64,000 nucleotides of DNA from Aliiroseovarius halocynthiae (GCF_007004645.1 NZ_ML660019.1:454437-518436); one strand, 5' to 3'; shown: positions 27,606 through 36,501, counted from the stretch's first letter. Made by a program: numbers and translations. Notes: generated by a model not told the origin, from the letters alone.

Positions 27606-28321
27606 TGGACCGTTCACTAAAAGCCATTTCACTCGTGCTAAGCTACCCCACTCGCGAACTGCAGCAGGCCATGCCGGAAATCGGCGCGGTGCTGGCATCG
27701 GACAGCCGTCTGACGGCGGCTGCCCGTCGCGACCTGCGCCCCATGGTTGAGGCCTTGGGCGCGCAGGACATTTATGACCTGGAAGAGCAGTATGTGCTGC
27801 TCTTCGACCGCTCGCGGACCTTGTCGCTGAACTTGTTTGAACATGTTCACGGCGAAAGCCGCGACCGGGGCGGCGCGATGGTGTCGCTGGTCGAGATGTA
27901 TCGCGAGGCAGGCTTCGATCCGGTGTCGAGCGAGCTGCCCGATCACCTGCCTGTTCTATTGGAATTCCTGTCCACGCGTCCCTATGCCGAGGTGCAGGAT
28001 ACCTTGGCGGACGCGGCGCATATTCTGGACGCGTTAAGCGAACGACTGGTTCGACGTGAAAGCCCATATGCTGCCGTGTTCGCCGCTTTGCTACAGTTGT
28101 CAGGCGTAGAAGCCGACAAAGAGGCTGTGGCCGAGCTTCTGGAACAGCCCGAGGACGATCCTAACGACCTAGAGGCTCTGGACGAGATCTGGGAGGAAAG
28201 CGAAGTGCGCTTTGGTCCCGATCCCAATGCCGGTTGCCCACAAGTGCGCGACATGCTGGCGCGCATGGATGAACCCAAATCAGACACAGCAGCCCGCGCC
28301 CCCGGCGTGGCTGCGGAATGA
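27605..28321 (+). CDS. narJ: Nitrate reductase assembly chaperone NarJ
   Basis: TorD-superfamily chaperone of 238 residues that holds NarG while the molybdenum cofactor and FS0 cluster are inserted; it is not part of the final enzyme. Family-typical features are LSYPTRELQQAMPEI near the start, YVLLFDRSRTLSLNLFEHVHGESRDRG in the middle and SSELPDHLPVLLEFLS. The C-terminal third is acidic and poorly conserved. The start codon shares one base with the narH stop; narI overlaps or follows immediately. Confidence 0.95.
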   Translation: MDRSLKAISLVLSYPTRELQQAMPEIGAVLASDSRLTAAARRDLRPMVEALGAQDIYDLEEQYVLLFDRSRTLSLNLFEHVHGESRDRGGAMVSLVEMYREAGFDPVSSELPDHLPVLLEFLSTRPYAEVQDTLADAAHILDALSERLVRRESPYAAVFAALLQLSGVEADKEAVAELLEQPEDDPNDLEALDEIWEESEVRFGPDPNAGCPQVRDMLARMDEPKSDTAARAPGVAAE

Positions 28322-28332
28322 TGGAGGCGGAA

Positions 28333-29031
28333 ATGCATAATTTCTTCTTTGGAATCTTCCCCTATATCGCCCTTGGCGTGGGGATCATGGGAAGCATCGC
28401 GCGCTATGACCGCGATCCTTTCACTTGGAAAACCTCGTCCTCTCAGATGCTGCGACGCAAGCAGCTGGTGATGGGCTCGATCCTGTTCCATGTGGGTGTG
28501 CTGATCATCTTTTTCGGCCACCTGATCGGTCTTCTGACCCCAATCTGGATCTTTGACGCCATCGGCATCAGCCACGGGGCGAAACAGCTTTTGGCCGTTG
28601 TGGCCGGTGGTATCGCGGGCGTCATGGCGCTGGTGGGCGGCGGCATGCTGTTCCACCGTCGCTGGACCGATCCGCGGATCCGCCAGACCTCGAGCTTCTG
28701 GGACATTGCCATCCTTGGTATGCTTCTGGCGCAGCTGGTGCTGGGTCTGCTCACGATCTTCGTCTCGCTGGGTCACTTGGATGGGCACGAGATGGTCAAG
28801 TTCATGTCTTGGGCGCAAGGGATCTTCACCTTTGACGGGGCGGCTGCCAGCTATATCGCTGACGTGTCGTGGATCTTCAAACTGCACCTGTTCCTTGGGC
28901 TGACAATCATCCTTGTCTTCCCGTTCACCCGACTGGTGCACATGCTTTCAGTGCCTGTGCGCTATATCTGGCGTCCCGGCTATCAGGTGGTGCGCTCGCG
29001 CCGTCAAAAACCTGCGAACCCTGCGGAGTAA
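28333..29031 (+). CDS. narI: Respiratory nitrate reductase gamma subunit NarI
   Basis: Membrane cytochrome b of 232 residues with five membrane helices and two b hemes, oxidising quinol and passing electrons to NarH. GSIARYDRDPFTWKTSSSQ after the first helix, and the His-containing helices (MGSILFHVGVLIIFFGHLIG and the C-terminal FKLHLFLGLTIILVFPFTRLVHM), are typical. The frame opens at 28318, but ATG 28333 follows GGAGG (28323-28327) and starts MHNFFFGIFPYIAL, which matches NarI N-termini. The earlier ATGs at 28318 and 28321 remain possible. Confidence 0.95.
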   Translation: MHNFFFGIFPYIALGVGIMGSIARYDRDPFTWKTSSSQMLRRKQLVMGSILFHVGVLIIFFGHLIGLLTPIWIFDAIGISHGAKQLLAVVAGGIAGVMALVGGGMLFHRRWTDPRIRQTSSFWDIAILGMLLAQLVLGLLTIFVSLGHLDGHEMVKFMSWAQGIFTFDGAAASYIADVSWIFKLHLFLGLTIILVFPFTRLVHMLSVPVRYIWRPGYQVVRSRRQKPANPAE

Positions 29032-29037
29032 TAGACC

Positions 29038-29838
29038 ATGAATGCGGTCCTCTTTCCCGATCTCGTCGTCAATGGTGAAACCGTCCCTCATGCGGTGGTT
29101 GCCGCCGAGGCACAGAACCATGACGCCCCCACCGGCAAGCCCGGCATTGCCTGGCGCAAGGCAGCCAATGCTGTCGCGGTGCGGACCCTTCTTTTGCAAG
29201 AAGCCCGCAAGCGCCAGATCACGGCCGACCCGGCCGAGGTCGCTCCGGGCCGCTTTGAAACAGACGAGGAGGCCCTGATCCGGGGCCTTCTCGAAGCCGA
29301 AGTCGAAGTCGCGTCGCCCAGCGAAGACGCTGTGCAGGCCGAATGGTCCCGCGATCCCTCGCGTTTCCGCGCGCCGCCCCTGTGGGAAGTCTCGCACATT
29401 CTGATCGCTTGCGATCCGCGCGACACGGATGAAACGACTGCAGCAAAGGCCCGCGCCGATCAGGTGCTGGAGGCTGTGACCGCGAACCCGCGCAAGTTCG
29501 GCCACATCGCCGAAGAACACAGCGATTGCGGTTCGAAGTCCTCTGCCGGGGCGCTGGGCCAGCTTGGGCCGGGTGATACGGTCCCTGAGTTTGAAAAGGT
29601 GCTGCGCGGGTTGGAAAGTGGTGCGATCACCGGCGCTCCCGTCCTGACCCGTCACGGCTGGCACATCATCTGCATGGACGCCGCCGAAGAGGGGGCGGAA
29701 CTGCCCTATCACAGCGTCAAACCCCGCATTGCCGAGGCTATGGAAAAGGCCGCATGGGCCAAGGGCGCGCGTGCCTTCGTCGCCAAGCTTGCCGCCAAAG
29801 CCGAGATCACAGGCGCGGATTTGATGCCGGTTCAGTGA
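29038..29838 (+). CDS. Parvulin-type peptidyl-prolyl isomerase associated with nar
   Basis: Protein of 266 residues with a PpiC/rotamase domain at roughly 120-225: VSHILIACDPRD opens the domain and SSAGALGQLGPGDTVPEFEKVL followed by TRHGWHIICMD closes it. The N-terminal region is NifM-like and there is no signal peptide, so it should act in the cytoplasm. It starts 6 nt after narI. Comparable isomerases sit behind narGHJI in several proteobacteria and are believed to help fold or mature the reductase. The GSKSSAGALGQL stretch is close to the parvulin consensus, so activity is likely. Confidence 0.85.
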   Translation: MNAVLFPDLVVNGETVPHAVVAAEAQNHDAPTGKPGIAWRKAANAVAVRTLLLQEARKRQITADPAEVAPGRFETDEEALIRGLLEAEVEVASPSEDAVQAEWSRDPSRFRAPPLWEVSHILIACDPRDTDETTAAKARADQVLEAVTANPRKFGHIAEEHSDCGSKSSAGALGQLGPGDTVPEFEKVLRGLESGAITGAPVLTRHGWHIICMDAAEEGAELPYHSVKPRIAEAMEKAAWAKGARAFVAKLAAKAEITGADLMPVQ

Positions 29839-29872
29839 CGTTGAGACGCGGGTAAGAGGAAAAGGAAACATT

Positions 29873-30391
29873 ATGAGAATCGCGTGTACGAAAGCCCCTG
29901 GACGGGGCGACACGGATCAGCTTCTTTACGGCGTGGCCAGCGCGCTCAGCGCTAAAGGGATCCGCGTCGCGGGCACCGCACAGATCAATACGGATCGCAA
30001 GAAAGATGGCCCCTGTGATATGGACATTCAGGTACTGCCCAACGGGCCGCTTCTGCGGATTTCCCAAAGCTTGGGGCAGGGCGCCCGGGGCTGCCGATTG
30101 AATGCCGGTGTGCTGGAAGACGCCGTCGCGCGGGTCGATGCGATTTTGGATGACGGGGCGGATTGCTTGATTATCAACAAGTTTGGCAAGCAAGAAGCCG
30201 AAGGTCGCGGTTTTCGCGACGTGATCGTGAAAGCGCTGGGTCTGGACATTCCGGTTCTGGTTGGGATGAACCAGTTGAACCAAGACGCATTTGCAACTTT
30301 CGCGGGCGGGTTGGAGCTTCAATTGCCACCTGACGCCCAGATGCTGGAAAGCTGGCTTCTGGATCAGGGTGCCCTTGCGATTGCGGTGTGA
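29873..30391 (+). CDS. DUF2478 family protein (NTPase-like)
   Basis: Protein of 172 residues resembling the DUF2478 family, which often lies near molybdenum uptake or molybdoenzyme genes and has a P-loop-NTPase-like fold. Visible blocks are KAPGRGDTDQLLYGVASALSAKGI at the N-terminus, ISQSLGQGARGCRLNAGVLEDAV in the middle and DCLIINKFGKQEAEGRGF, which resembles a Walker-B-like strand. It is the last gene before a terminator and follows AGGAAA at 29863-29868. A role in molybdenum cofactor supply for NarG is inferred from position. Confidence 0.75.
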   Translation: MRIACTKAPGRGDTDQLLYGVASALSAKGIRVAGTAQINTDRKKDGPCDMDIQVLPNGPLLRISQSLGQGARGCRLNAGVLEDAVARVDAILDDGADCLIINKFGKQEAEGRGFRDVIVKALGLDIPVLVGMNQLNQDAFATFAGGLELQLPPDAQMLESWLLDQGALAIAV

Positions 30392-30409
30392 TCAAACCCT
30401 TCTAACAAC

Positions 30410-30436
30410 AAAGGGCCGCATCTTGCGGCCCTTTTC
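30410..30436 (+). terminator. Terminator at the end of the nar operon
   Basis: Perfect 11-bp stem AAAGGGCCGCA / TGCGGCCCTTT (30410-30420 and 30424-30434) with a 3-nt loop and short T-tract (CTTTTCT). It stops the nar transcript and, because the stem is flanked by A-rich DNA on the left, could also serve the convergent genes on the minus strand. Confidence 0.8.
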
Positions 30437-30454
30437 TAGTTCTATCCAACTGAT

Positions 30455-30817
30455 CTAGTTGGTGTGCTCGTCTGGTTTTTGCAAGAACAGCGCATCGAAC
30501 GTGTACACCAGAATAGCTGCTCCGACGGCGCCCATAGCCGCGATGCCCAACAGGATGATCAGGTCAATTGGCCCGCCAATGTCGGAAAAGCCCGAATGGG
30601 TCATCTTTTGCACGAACAGGACTGCGGCGATCGCACCAAACGGCATAGACAGCTGTGCACGCAAGAATTTGTGCCAGCTAACGGCGCGGTCGCGGATCAA
30701 CACATAGAAATAGGCCAGCGTGATAACTGCCGCTGTAATCACCATGATCCAGAACAGTGTCGGACCAAAGATCTCTTCAAAGACAGCGATCAGGGTGCCA
30801 AAGGTAAGTTCTTTCAT
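30455..30817 (-). CDS. Small three-helix membrane protein (possibly DUF5368)
   Basis: Protein of 120 residues with three predicted membrane helices, around 20-42 (TLFWIMVITAAVITLAYFY), 55-72 and 83-110 (IDLIILLGIAAMGAVGAAIL), and a polar C-terminus QKPDEHTN. AGGAGATGACCG lies just before ATG 30817. From memory it resembles DUF5368 proteins of Rhodobacteraceae, but this was not checked. It starts 14 nt after the stop of the sulfide:quinone oxidoreductase-like gene on the same strand, so the two form an operon and this protein may anchor or serve the enzyme. No catalytic motif is visible. Confidence 0.75.
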   Translation of the reverse strand: MKELTFGTLIAVFEEIFGPTLFWIMVITAAVITLAYFYVLIRDRAVSWHKFLRAQLSMPFGAIAAVLFVQKMTHSGFSDIGGPIDLIILLGIAAMGAVGAAILVYTFDALFLQKPDEHTN

Positions 30818-30831
30818 CGGTCATCTCCTTC

Positions 30832-32148
30832 TTACGCGTCGCCACGGATCATGGCGTTATAGGTGGCTTTCAACGCGACCTCTTTCATCAGCCAGCTGAT
30901 CCACAGCTCTTCCAGGGGCGCAATCACGCCCGGGAAGCTGGGGGTCAGATTGTTGTCATAGTCGAACTCGATCAGCATCGCGCGGCCCACGCGGGTGATC
31001 AGCGGACAAGAAGTGTAGCCATTATAGCTCGCGTCGCTTTTAGAGCCTGTGATCTGCGCGATTAGATGCTCTTCGACCACTGGCACCTGCCATTTGACGC
31101 TTGCGGCGGTTTTGCCTTTTGGTACGCCTGCAATGTCACCCACGGCAAAGACATTGTCGAAGAATGTGTGCTGCAACGTGTGCTTGTCCACCGTCGCCCA
31201 ACCCCGGCCATCCCAGCTGCCCGGATCCGTCAGAGCCGAGTTGCGGATCACGTCTGGCGCCTGCTGCGGCGGCACAATGTGCAGATAGTCATACGGCATT
31301 TCCGCGTCGCCGTTTTCGGTTGCGAATGTCGCCACCTTCTTACCAGCATCCACCGCTTTCAGAACGTGGCTGTAATGCGGGGTGATCTCGCGTTGGCCAA
31401 ATAGCATTCGCAGCTTTTCCGAGATGATCGGAACACCGAACAGCCCCTTGTTGTGGGCCATATAGTTGATGTCCAGTTTGGTGGTCCCCGCTTTACGGGC
31501 AATGTCGTCGATCAGGAACGTGTGCTTGATCGGTGCGCCGGCACATTTCATCTCGGTCGCGGGGCGGGTGAAGATACCCACGCCGCCGTCTTCTGTATAG
31601 CGGCCAGCGGCTTCCCACGTTTTGGCGGCATAGTCCGGCCCGGCATAAAGCGACCCGATGCCGTCTTTGCCGATCATATCCATCTCGAACCCTTCGATGG
31701 CGCTATAGTTCAGGACCAGACCCGTTGCCAGCACCAGAAAGTCATAGGGAATGGACTTGCCGCTTTCGGTCGTCACTTTGTTGCCATCGGGGTCAATCTC
31801 GGCGGCGCGCTCTGAAATCCAGGTAATGTTCTTGGGCAGCCAGTGCGCGGTTTGCGACACCGAGTAGTCTGCGGGCTTTAAACCCGCCGCAATCAGCGAA
31901 AAGCCGGGCTGGTACCAGTGTTCCTTGCGCGGGTCGATGATTGTGATCTCGGCCCCGTTCAGGCGGCGCGTCAGGCGGTTGGCCAGCGCTGTTCCAGCAG
32001 CACCGGCGCCCAGAATGACGATGCGCGCCTTGGTGTTGATCGGGGTTGGGGCGGCAGCTGCAGTACCAGCGCCAGTGGCCACAAGCGCGCCAGCGCCCGC
32101 AGCGAAGCTTAGAAAGCCCCGGCGTGTCGCGGTGAGTGAATGTGTCAT
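30832..32148 (-). CDS. sqr: Sulfide:quinone oxidoreductase, type II-like, with Tat signal
   Basis: FAD enzyme of 438 residues that should oxidise sulfide and reduce quinone at the membrane. After a twin-arginine leader (TATRRGFLSF, residues 7-16, then a hydrophobic stretch ending TAAAA) comes the FAD motif GAGAAG near 48-53. The redox cysteines are C202 in EMKCAGAPIKH and C381 in GYTSCPLITR, the same motifs and nearly the same positions as the mitochondrial (type II) enzyme; the third Cys of type I SQR is not seen. VKWQVPVVEEHL and EFDYDNNLTPSFP also fit. ATG 32148 follows AGGAGA; the longer frame to 32169 lacks this. Confidence 0.82.
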   Translation of the reverse strand: MTHSLTATRRGFLSFAAGAGALVATGAGTAAAAPTPINTKARIVILGAGAAGTALANRLTRRLNGAEITIIDPRKEHWYQPGFSLIAAGLKPADYSVSQTAHWLPKNITWISERAAEIDPDGNKVTTESGKSIPYDFLVLATGLVLNYSAIEGFEMDMIGKDGIGSLYAGPDYAAKTWEAAGRYTEDGGVGIFTRPATEMKCAGAPIKHTFLIDDIARKAGTTKLDINYMAHNKGLFGVPIISEKLRMLFGQREITPHYSHVLKAVDAGKKVATFATENGDAEMPYDYLHIVPPQQAPDVIRNSALTDPGSWDGRGWATVDKHTLQHTFFDNVFAVGDIAGVPKGKTAASVKWQVPVVEEHLIAQITGSKSDASYNGYTSCPLITRVGRAMLIEFDYDNNLTPSFPGVIAPLEELWISWLMKEVALKATYNAMIRGDA

Positions 32149-32169
32149 GTGATTTCTCCTATCGGGCAA

Positions 32170-32787
32170 ATCTCGATTCTGGCTGCCTCTCTACGTCCGT
32201 TAAATATTCCGGTCTATGAATTTGTTTGTTGAATAGGGGTGGCTGAGTGACGCAGCTGGAATGGGCTCAGTTGTGTGGGTGGCACAGCAGTAGCGAGGCG
32301 ACCGAGACACTTAAGCTGACAGTAGCACCTGAGTAGACCACCGCTGCCCTCACATGGTTAGAGCAAGTAGCGCAATTTACACATCGAATTGCGCGCCTTG
32401 CTTTCGACCGCTTTTGCGGAGGGCTTTGCAAGCCGGTTGCGCACCAAAACCTATACGGTCCAATCTGGCGCGGGCGGTCGCTTCAAACACTACGAAATTC
32501 AGGGCTGGCTTCGTAAATGACCAGATCCTGATGGCTGAGATCCCGCCAACAGCGGAGGTAGCTTCGAAAGCGGGATTGTGCGCACGGCGTTTAAGGCGTT
32601 CAGTGGTTCCGTGTCCCATGCCGCGATCACCGGGGGAATTCGTGAACCTCTGGGCGGTTCGTAAAGTGCATCAGGCCGAATCCTGAGTCGGAAATCATTT
32701 TGGAGTGGCGTGCGTAGAGCGGTCTTTGACTGCAATGTTGTCGCTGAGGTCGGTTGGTTTTTTTTAAATGCTGTGGTTGGCAGTATG
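32170..32787. other. Gene-free interval, 0.6 kb
   Basis: No convincing coding region is seen on either strand between the SQR gene and the mutarotase stop. Short open frames exist (for example 32354-32686 plus and 32377-32619 minus) but they lack recognisable domains, ribosome binding sites or codon bias. The interval should hold the SQR promoter on the minus strand and the end of the galactoside operon. One clear structure is the hairpin at 32370-32394. Confidence 0.6.
32370..32394. other. Perfect hairpin in the gene-free interval
   Basis: GCGCAATT (32370-32377) and AATTGCGC (32387-32394) form 8 bp around a 9-nt loop. There is no T-run on either side, so termination is uncertain. It may be a transcript end for the galactoside operon or a protein-binding dyad. 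Confidence 0.4.
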
Positions 32788-33750
32788 CTAGGGAATAGAT
32801 CGGGCAAATACGAACTGCGATTTCGCCTGGAAGACTTCGCCAATGGCGAGGATGACCTGATCCGCCCACGGCTGGTTTGGAGCGTCGATCCAGCGATGCG
32901 GTTCCAATGCCACACCTGCGCGAGGATGATGAAAAGGGTCTGCCAGCCACGCACCGTCATAGGCCTGAAGGCCCGGCTCGGTGGTCAATACCTGCATCTG
33001 AAGGCGGTCTGCGTTTACCTGTGCCGCATGGCGCAGCGGGCCGGGCGCCTTGGCCAGACAGAAATGATGGTCCAAACCGTCGGGCACCGGGCCAAGCGTT
33101 CGCAAGTCGAAGGGCGTTTGATCAACAGATGTGGGGCCGGCAATCGGCAGCCCATCTTTAACTGGGATCATACGATCAGCGGCAATCGACAGGCGGTGAT
33201 GACGGATATCTGGCGCCCCATCCAGATTGAAATACATATGTGGGGCTGGGTTGCAAAAAGTAGGAGCGTCAGTGGTCGCCCGGATTTCGACCACAAAAGA
33301 CGTGTCACAAAGCCGATAGGTCACCTGCAACGTTAAGCAACCCGGAAATCCCATATGCCCATCCGGCAGGACCTGTTCCAGTATCACATAGTCCGTTCCG
33401 TGATCCAGCAGCGCCCAATTGCGGTGGCTACACCCGTCATAGCCTCCGTGCAGGGTTGTCGTCCCGCGCTCGTTTCGGTCCAGCGCATAGGTCTGTCCGT
33501 CCAAGGTGGCCGTCCCACCCGAAATCCGGTTCGCAACCCGCCCCACAATCACGCCCATATTGGCCGGGTTGTTCAGATAGGCGCTGGGATCTTGATACCC
33601 CAACACCAGCGACGGCGCGTGACCTTGAAGGTGCAGGCTTTGCACCGCAGCACCGAAACTGACAACGGTGGCCTGCATCTGGTCAGATTGCAACGATATG
33701 GCCAGCAGCGGGCTGCCATCCGGCAGATCTGAGATGTGGGTGATGCTCAT
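32788..33750 (-). CDS. galM: Aldose 1-epimerase (galactose mutarotase)
   Basis: Mutarotase of 320 residues that interconverts alpha- and beta-galactose released by the two galactosidases of this operon. GVIVGRVANRISGGTATLDGQ matches the family NRI region, LHGGYDGCSHRNW carries the sugar-binding His, NPAPHMYFNLDG holds the catalytic His, and TEPGLQAYDGAWL aligns with the region before the catalytic Glu. It overlaps the GH42 gene by 4 nt and is last in the operon. No signal peptide, so cytoplasmic. Confidence 0.9.
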   Translation of the reverse strand: MSITHISDLPDGSPLLAISLQSDQMQATVVSFGAAVQSLHLQGHAPSLVLGYQDPSAYLNNPANMGVIVGRVANRISGGTATLDGQTYALDRNERGTTTLHGGYDGCSHRNWALLDHGTDYVILEQVLPDGHMGFPGCLTLQVTYRLCDTSFVVEIRATTDAPTFCNPAPHMYFNLDGAPDIRHHRLSIAADRMIPVKDGLPIAGPTSVDQTPFDLRTLGPVPDGLDHHFCLAKAPGPLRHAAQVNADRLQMQVLTTEPGLQAYDGAWLADPFHHPRAGVALEPHRWIDAPNQPWADQVILAIGEVFQAKSQFVFARSIP

Positions 33751-35648
33751 AGCGGACGCCTTGTGATACCAGCAGGTGGCAAAGTGCCAGCAGGTGTATC
33801 GACCTGCTGGTCGGTGTGATTGAACCAGAACTCTTCTGTTGCGGTGCGGCGGGTGCGGACGCCTTCAGGTAGGGTTAGTATCGGGACACTAGCCATCTCA
33901 GCCAATAGTGCAACCAAGCGATCCAACCCGGTCGCGTCCAGCCAAGCACCACAATAGGACTGCGCGGCGTCGCCAACCAACACGGGTGCGCCGTCTTGGG
34001 TTTCCAGCAGCATCGGCGCTGTGGTTTCCAACTCTTCCAGATACCCGGTCACAGCCCCGCCGTCTTTCAACGCGACGGGCATATCGGGGCGCAAGCTTTC
34101 CAGCCGCGTGACCGTTACATCCAGCCCGTCTAAGGCCGGTGGAAGCGGTACCGGGATCTTGAAACCCGCGTCTCGTGCGCCTGTGCGCGGGCCATAGCAG
34201 ACATGACCCTCGGCCCCGGACAGAGCTGACCGTAATGCGTCGGGCAGGTGCATCACGCCGGGCGCGAAGATTAGCTGATAGCCTGTGAAATCCGTATGGT
34301 TTGGCGGAACGATATCAACCGAGATCCCCGCACGGCGCAAGGCTTTGTAGTGCTCGAACACCAACCCAAAATAGCTCAGCCCAACACCATGCGGCTGCGT
34401 GGTCCAAGCCCAATCGGCGTCATAGTCAAAAACAAGCGCCACAGGTGCTTGGGCGGGTTGTACATCCGGCGCGTCGGCAAGCTCGGTTGCGACCTGCTGT
34501 GCTTCGGCCATGGCAGGCGCGTCTTCACTGTCGGGGCGCAGAAGGCCCGCATGCAGCTGTTCCTGCGCAAACGGTGCCTGGCGCCAGCGGAAATAGCAGA
34601 CAGCCTCGGCCCCGTGGGCGAAGGCCTCCCACGTCCACAGGCGCACCATGCCGGGCAGGGGCGAGGGATTGTAGGGCGCCCAGTTGACCGGGCCGGGTTG
34701 CTGCTCCATCACCCACCATCGCCCGCGCCCGACCGCGCGATAGAGGTCATGGTGGAACGCCTGAAAATCGGGATCCCCCTGACGCGCATAGGCACGCTGA
34801 TGGGCCGCATCTGCGCCTACGCGATCTTCCAGAAAACCCAAAGGATAGCTGTCCCATGTGGCGATCTGCAGATCCTTGCCAAGCTTGAAATGGTCGAACT
34901 CGGTCACGCGCCCCATATAATTATGCGAGATCGGTGCGGATGACGCGGCGGCGATCTCGGCCACCTGCACCTTGTTGAACCGCACCACCATATCCGAGCT
35001 ATAGCGGCGGAAATCTTGCATATGGGCGGGGTTGGGTTCGGTGACGGTCAGATTGGGCAGATCGACCTCGTCGAAACTGCGATATTCCATCGACCAGAAA
35101 ATATTGCCCCATGCCGTGTTCAGCGTGTCGATGTCGCCATAGCGATCGGCTAGCCAAAGCCGAAACCCGTCCCGCGCGGCGTTTGAGTAGGAAATGACCG
35201 TGTCATGACAGCCATATTCATTGTCCGTCTGCCACGCGGCCACATGCGGGTTCTGACCATAGCGCTGGGCCATCATCCGCGTGATGCGGTGGCTTTCATC
35301 GCGATACCCAAGATGGCTGAAACAATAGTGCCTGCGTGATCCGAATTTGCGCGGGTTGCCGTCAGCGTCCACGGCCAACATGTCGGGATGCTTGTCGATC
35401 ATCCAGCGTGGAGGCGTGGCGGTCGGTGTGCCCAGTACAACTTTCAGGCCTGCCGCGCCCAGCACGTCAATGGCGCGATCCAGCCAGTCCCAGTGAAGAA
35501 CGCCGGGGGTGGGTTCGATCTTGGACCACGAAAACTCGCCAATGCGGACCCATGTCAATCCAGCGTCCGCCATACGGCGGGCGTCTTCTTGCCAGATCTC
35601 CTCGGGCCAATGCTCGGGATAGTAACAGGTACCTAATGTGCGTTTCAT
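33747..35648 (-). CDS. Beta-galactosidase, glycoside hydrolase family 42
   Basis: Cytoplasmic enzyme of 633 residues that hydrolyses beta-galactosides. The N-terminus TCYYPEHWPEEIWQEDARRMADAGL is typical GH42. The acid/base Glu is E144 in WQTDNEYGCHD and the nucleophile is E315 in WWVMEQQPGPVNW. A trimerisation-type domain and a C-terminal beta domain follow. ATG 35648 is chosen over the in-frame start 21 nt upstream because the protein then begins MKRTLGTCYYPEHW. No secretion signal. Placed between lactonase and mutarotase genes in the galactose operon. Confidence 0.93.
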   Translation of the reverse strand: MKRTLGTCYYPEHWPEEIWQEDARRMADAGLTWVRIGEFSWSKIEPTPGVLHWDWLDRAIDVLGAAGLKVVLGTPTATPPRWMIDKHPDMLAVDADGNPRKFGSRRHYCFSHLGYRDESHRITRMMAQRYGQNPHVAAWQTDNEYGCHDTVISYSNAARDGFRLWLADRYGDIDTLNTAWGNIFWSMEYRSFDEVDLPNLTVTEPNPAHMQDFRRYSSDMVVRFNKVQVAEIAAASSAPISHNYMGRVTEFDHFKLGKDLQIATWDSYPLGFLEDRVGADAAHQRAYARQGDPDFQAFHHDLYRAVGRGRWWVMEQQPGPVNWAPYNPSPLPGMVRLWTWEAFAHGAEAVCYFRWRQAPFAQEQLHAGLLRPDSEDAPAMAEAQQVATELADAPDVQPAQAPVALVFDYDADWAWTTQPHGVGLSYFGLVFEHYKALRRAGISVDIVPPNHTDFTGYQLIFAPGVMHLPDALRSALSGAEGHVCYGPRTGARDAGFKIPVPLPPALDGLDVTVTRLESLRPDMPVALKDGGAVTGYLEELETTAPMLLETQDGAPVLVGDAAQSYCGAWLDATGLDRLVALLAEMASVPILTLPEGVRTRRTATEEFWFNHTDQQVDTPAGTLPPAGITRRPL

Positions 35649-35655
35649 AGCGGCC

Positions 35656-36501
35656 TCAGAGGATAACACGGTGCTCGGCTTGTCCAGTCAGGCCTGTGTC
35701 GATGGCGAAGGTTTTCCCGGCCATCGTGTCGTCTGGGCGGTCAACGGCGGCGGTTGTTACGAAAAGCGTGCTGAGATCCGCGCCGCCAAAGCAAGGGCAC
35801 GAGGATTGCGGTGTTGGGACGTCGAAGCTTTGAAGCAATGCACCGTCTGCCCCATATCCCGCCACACGGCCTGCGCCCCATTGGGCGTTCCAAAACGTGC
35901 CATCCGCGTCGACAACGGCCCCATCCGCGCCGAACTCTTCGTTGCTGAGATCCAGAAAAACTTCGGGCGCACCTTTCGGCCATCCGTGGTCATCCAAGGC
36001 CTGCCGCATGATCCGTCCGTCAATCGTGTCGGTGAAATAGGCGGTGTGGCCATCCGGGGCAAAGCAGATCGCATTGGTGATGGTGATCTGATCGTAAAGC
36101 CTGCACAGTTCGCCACGATAGAAGCGATAGATCGCGCCTGCGCCCGGCTCGGCATTATATCCCATGGTTCCGATCCAGAACCCACCTTGCGGATCGGCGC
36201 GCCCATCATTGGATCGCGTGATCGGGTTGTCTGCTTCAAGATCGAACAGTTTGGTCCGCGTCCCGGCGGTAATCTCGAACCGCCACAATGCGCTGGCGCT
36301 GGCCATGATCAGCGTGTCGTGATCCACCCAGCCTGCCGCCGAAACGCATTCGTCAAATTGCCAGCTTACTTCACGGTCATCGGTACGGGTCAAAAGCTTT
36401 TTGCCCAGAATGTCGAACCAGAAGAACTGACCCCGTTCTGGGTGCCAGAACGCGCCTTCGCCAAGTGCGCAAACCGTGTCCGAGAAAACGCGGGCTGTCA
36501 T
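35656..36501 (-). CDS. SMP-30/gluconolactonase-family sugar lactonase
   Basis: Six-bladed beta-propeller lactonase of 281 residues that should open galactono-lactone to galactonate. ALGEGAFWHPERGQFFWFDILG has the metal-binding Glu, RSNDGRADPQGGFWIGTM holds the conserved Asn and the NDGR motif, and CFAPDGHTAYFTDT with DGAVVDADGTFWNAQWG supplies the remaining Asn/Asp metal ligands. It overlaps the aldolase gene by 4 nt (ATGA). In this operon it fits the second step of the De Ley-Doudoroff pathway; the same family also handles arabinono- and gluconolactone. Confidence 0.88.
   Translation of the reverse strand: MTARVFSDTVCALGEGAFWHPERGQFFWFDILGKKLLTRTDDREVSWQFDECVSAAGWVDHDTLIMASASALWRFEITAGTRTKLFDLEADNPITRSNDGRADPQGGFWIGTMGYNAEPGAGAIYRFYRGELCRLYDQITITNAICFAPDGHTAYFTDTIDGRIMRQALDDHGWPKGAPEVFLDLSNEEFGADGAVVDADGTFWNAQWGAGRVAGYGADGALLQSFDVPTPQSSCPCFGGADLSTLFVTTAAVDRPDDTMAGKTFAIDTGLTGQAEHRVIL

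Noticed and set aside
32354-32686. Small plus-strand ORF in the gene-free interval
   Set aside because: No ribosome binding site, no domain, unusual composition, and an equally long frame exists on the opposite strand (32377-32619). Not supported as a gene.
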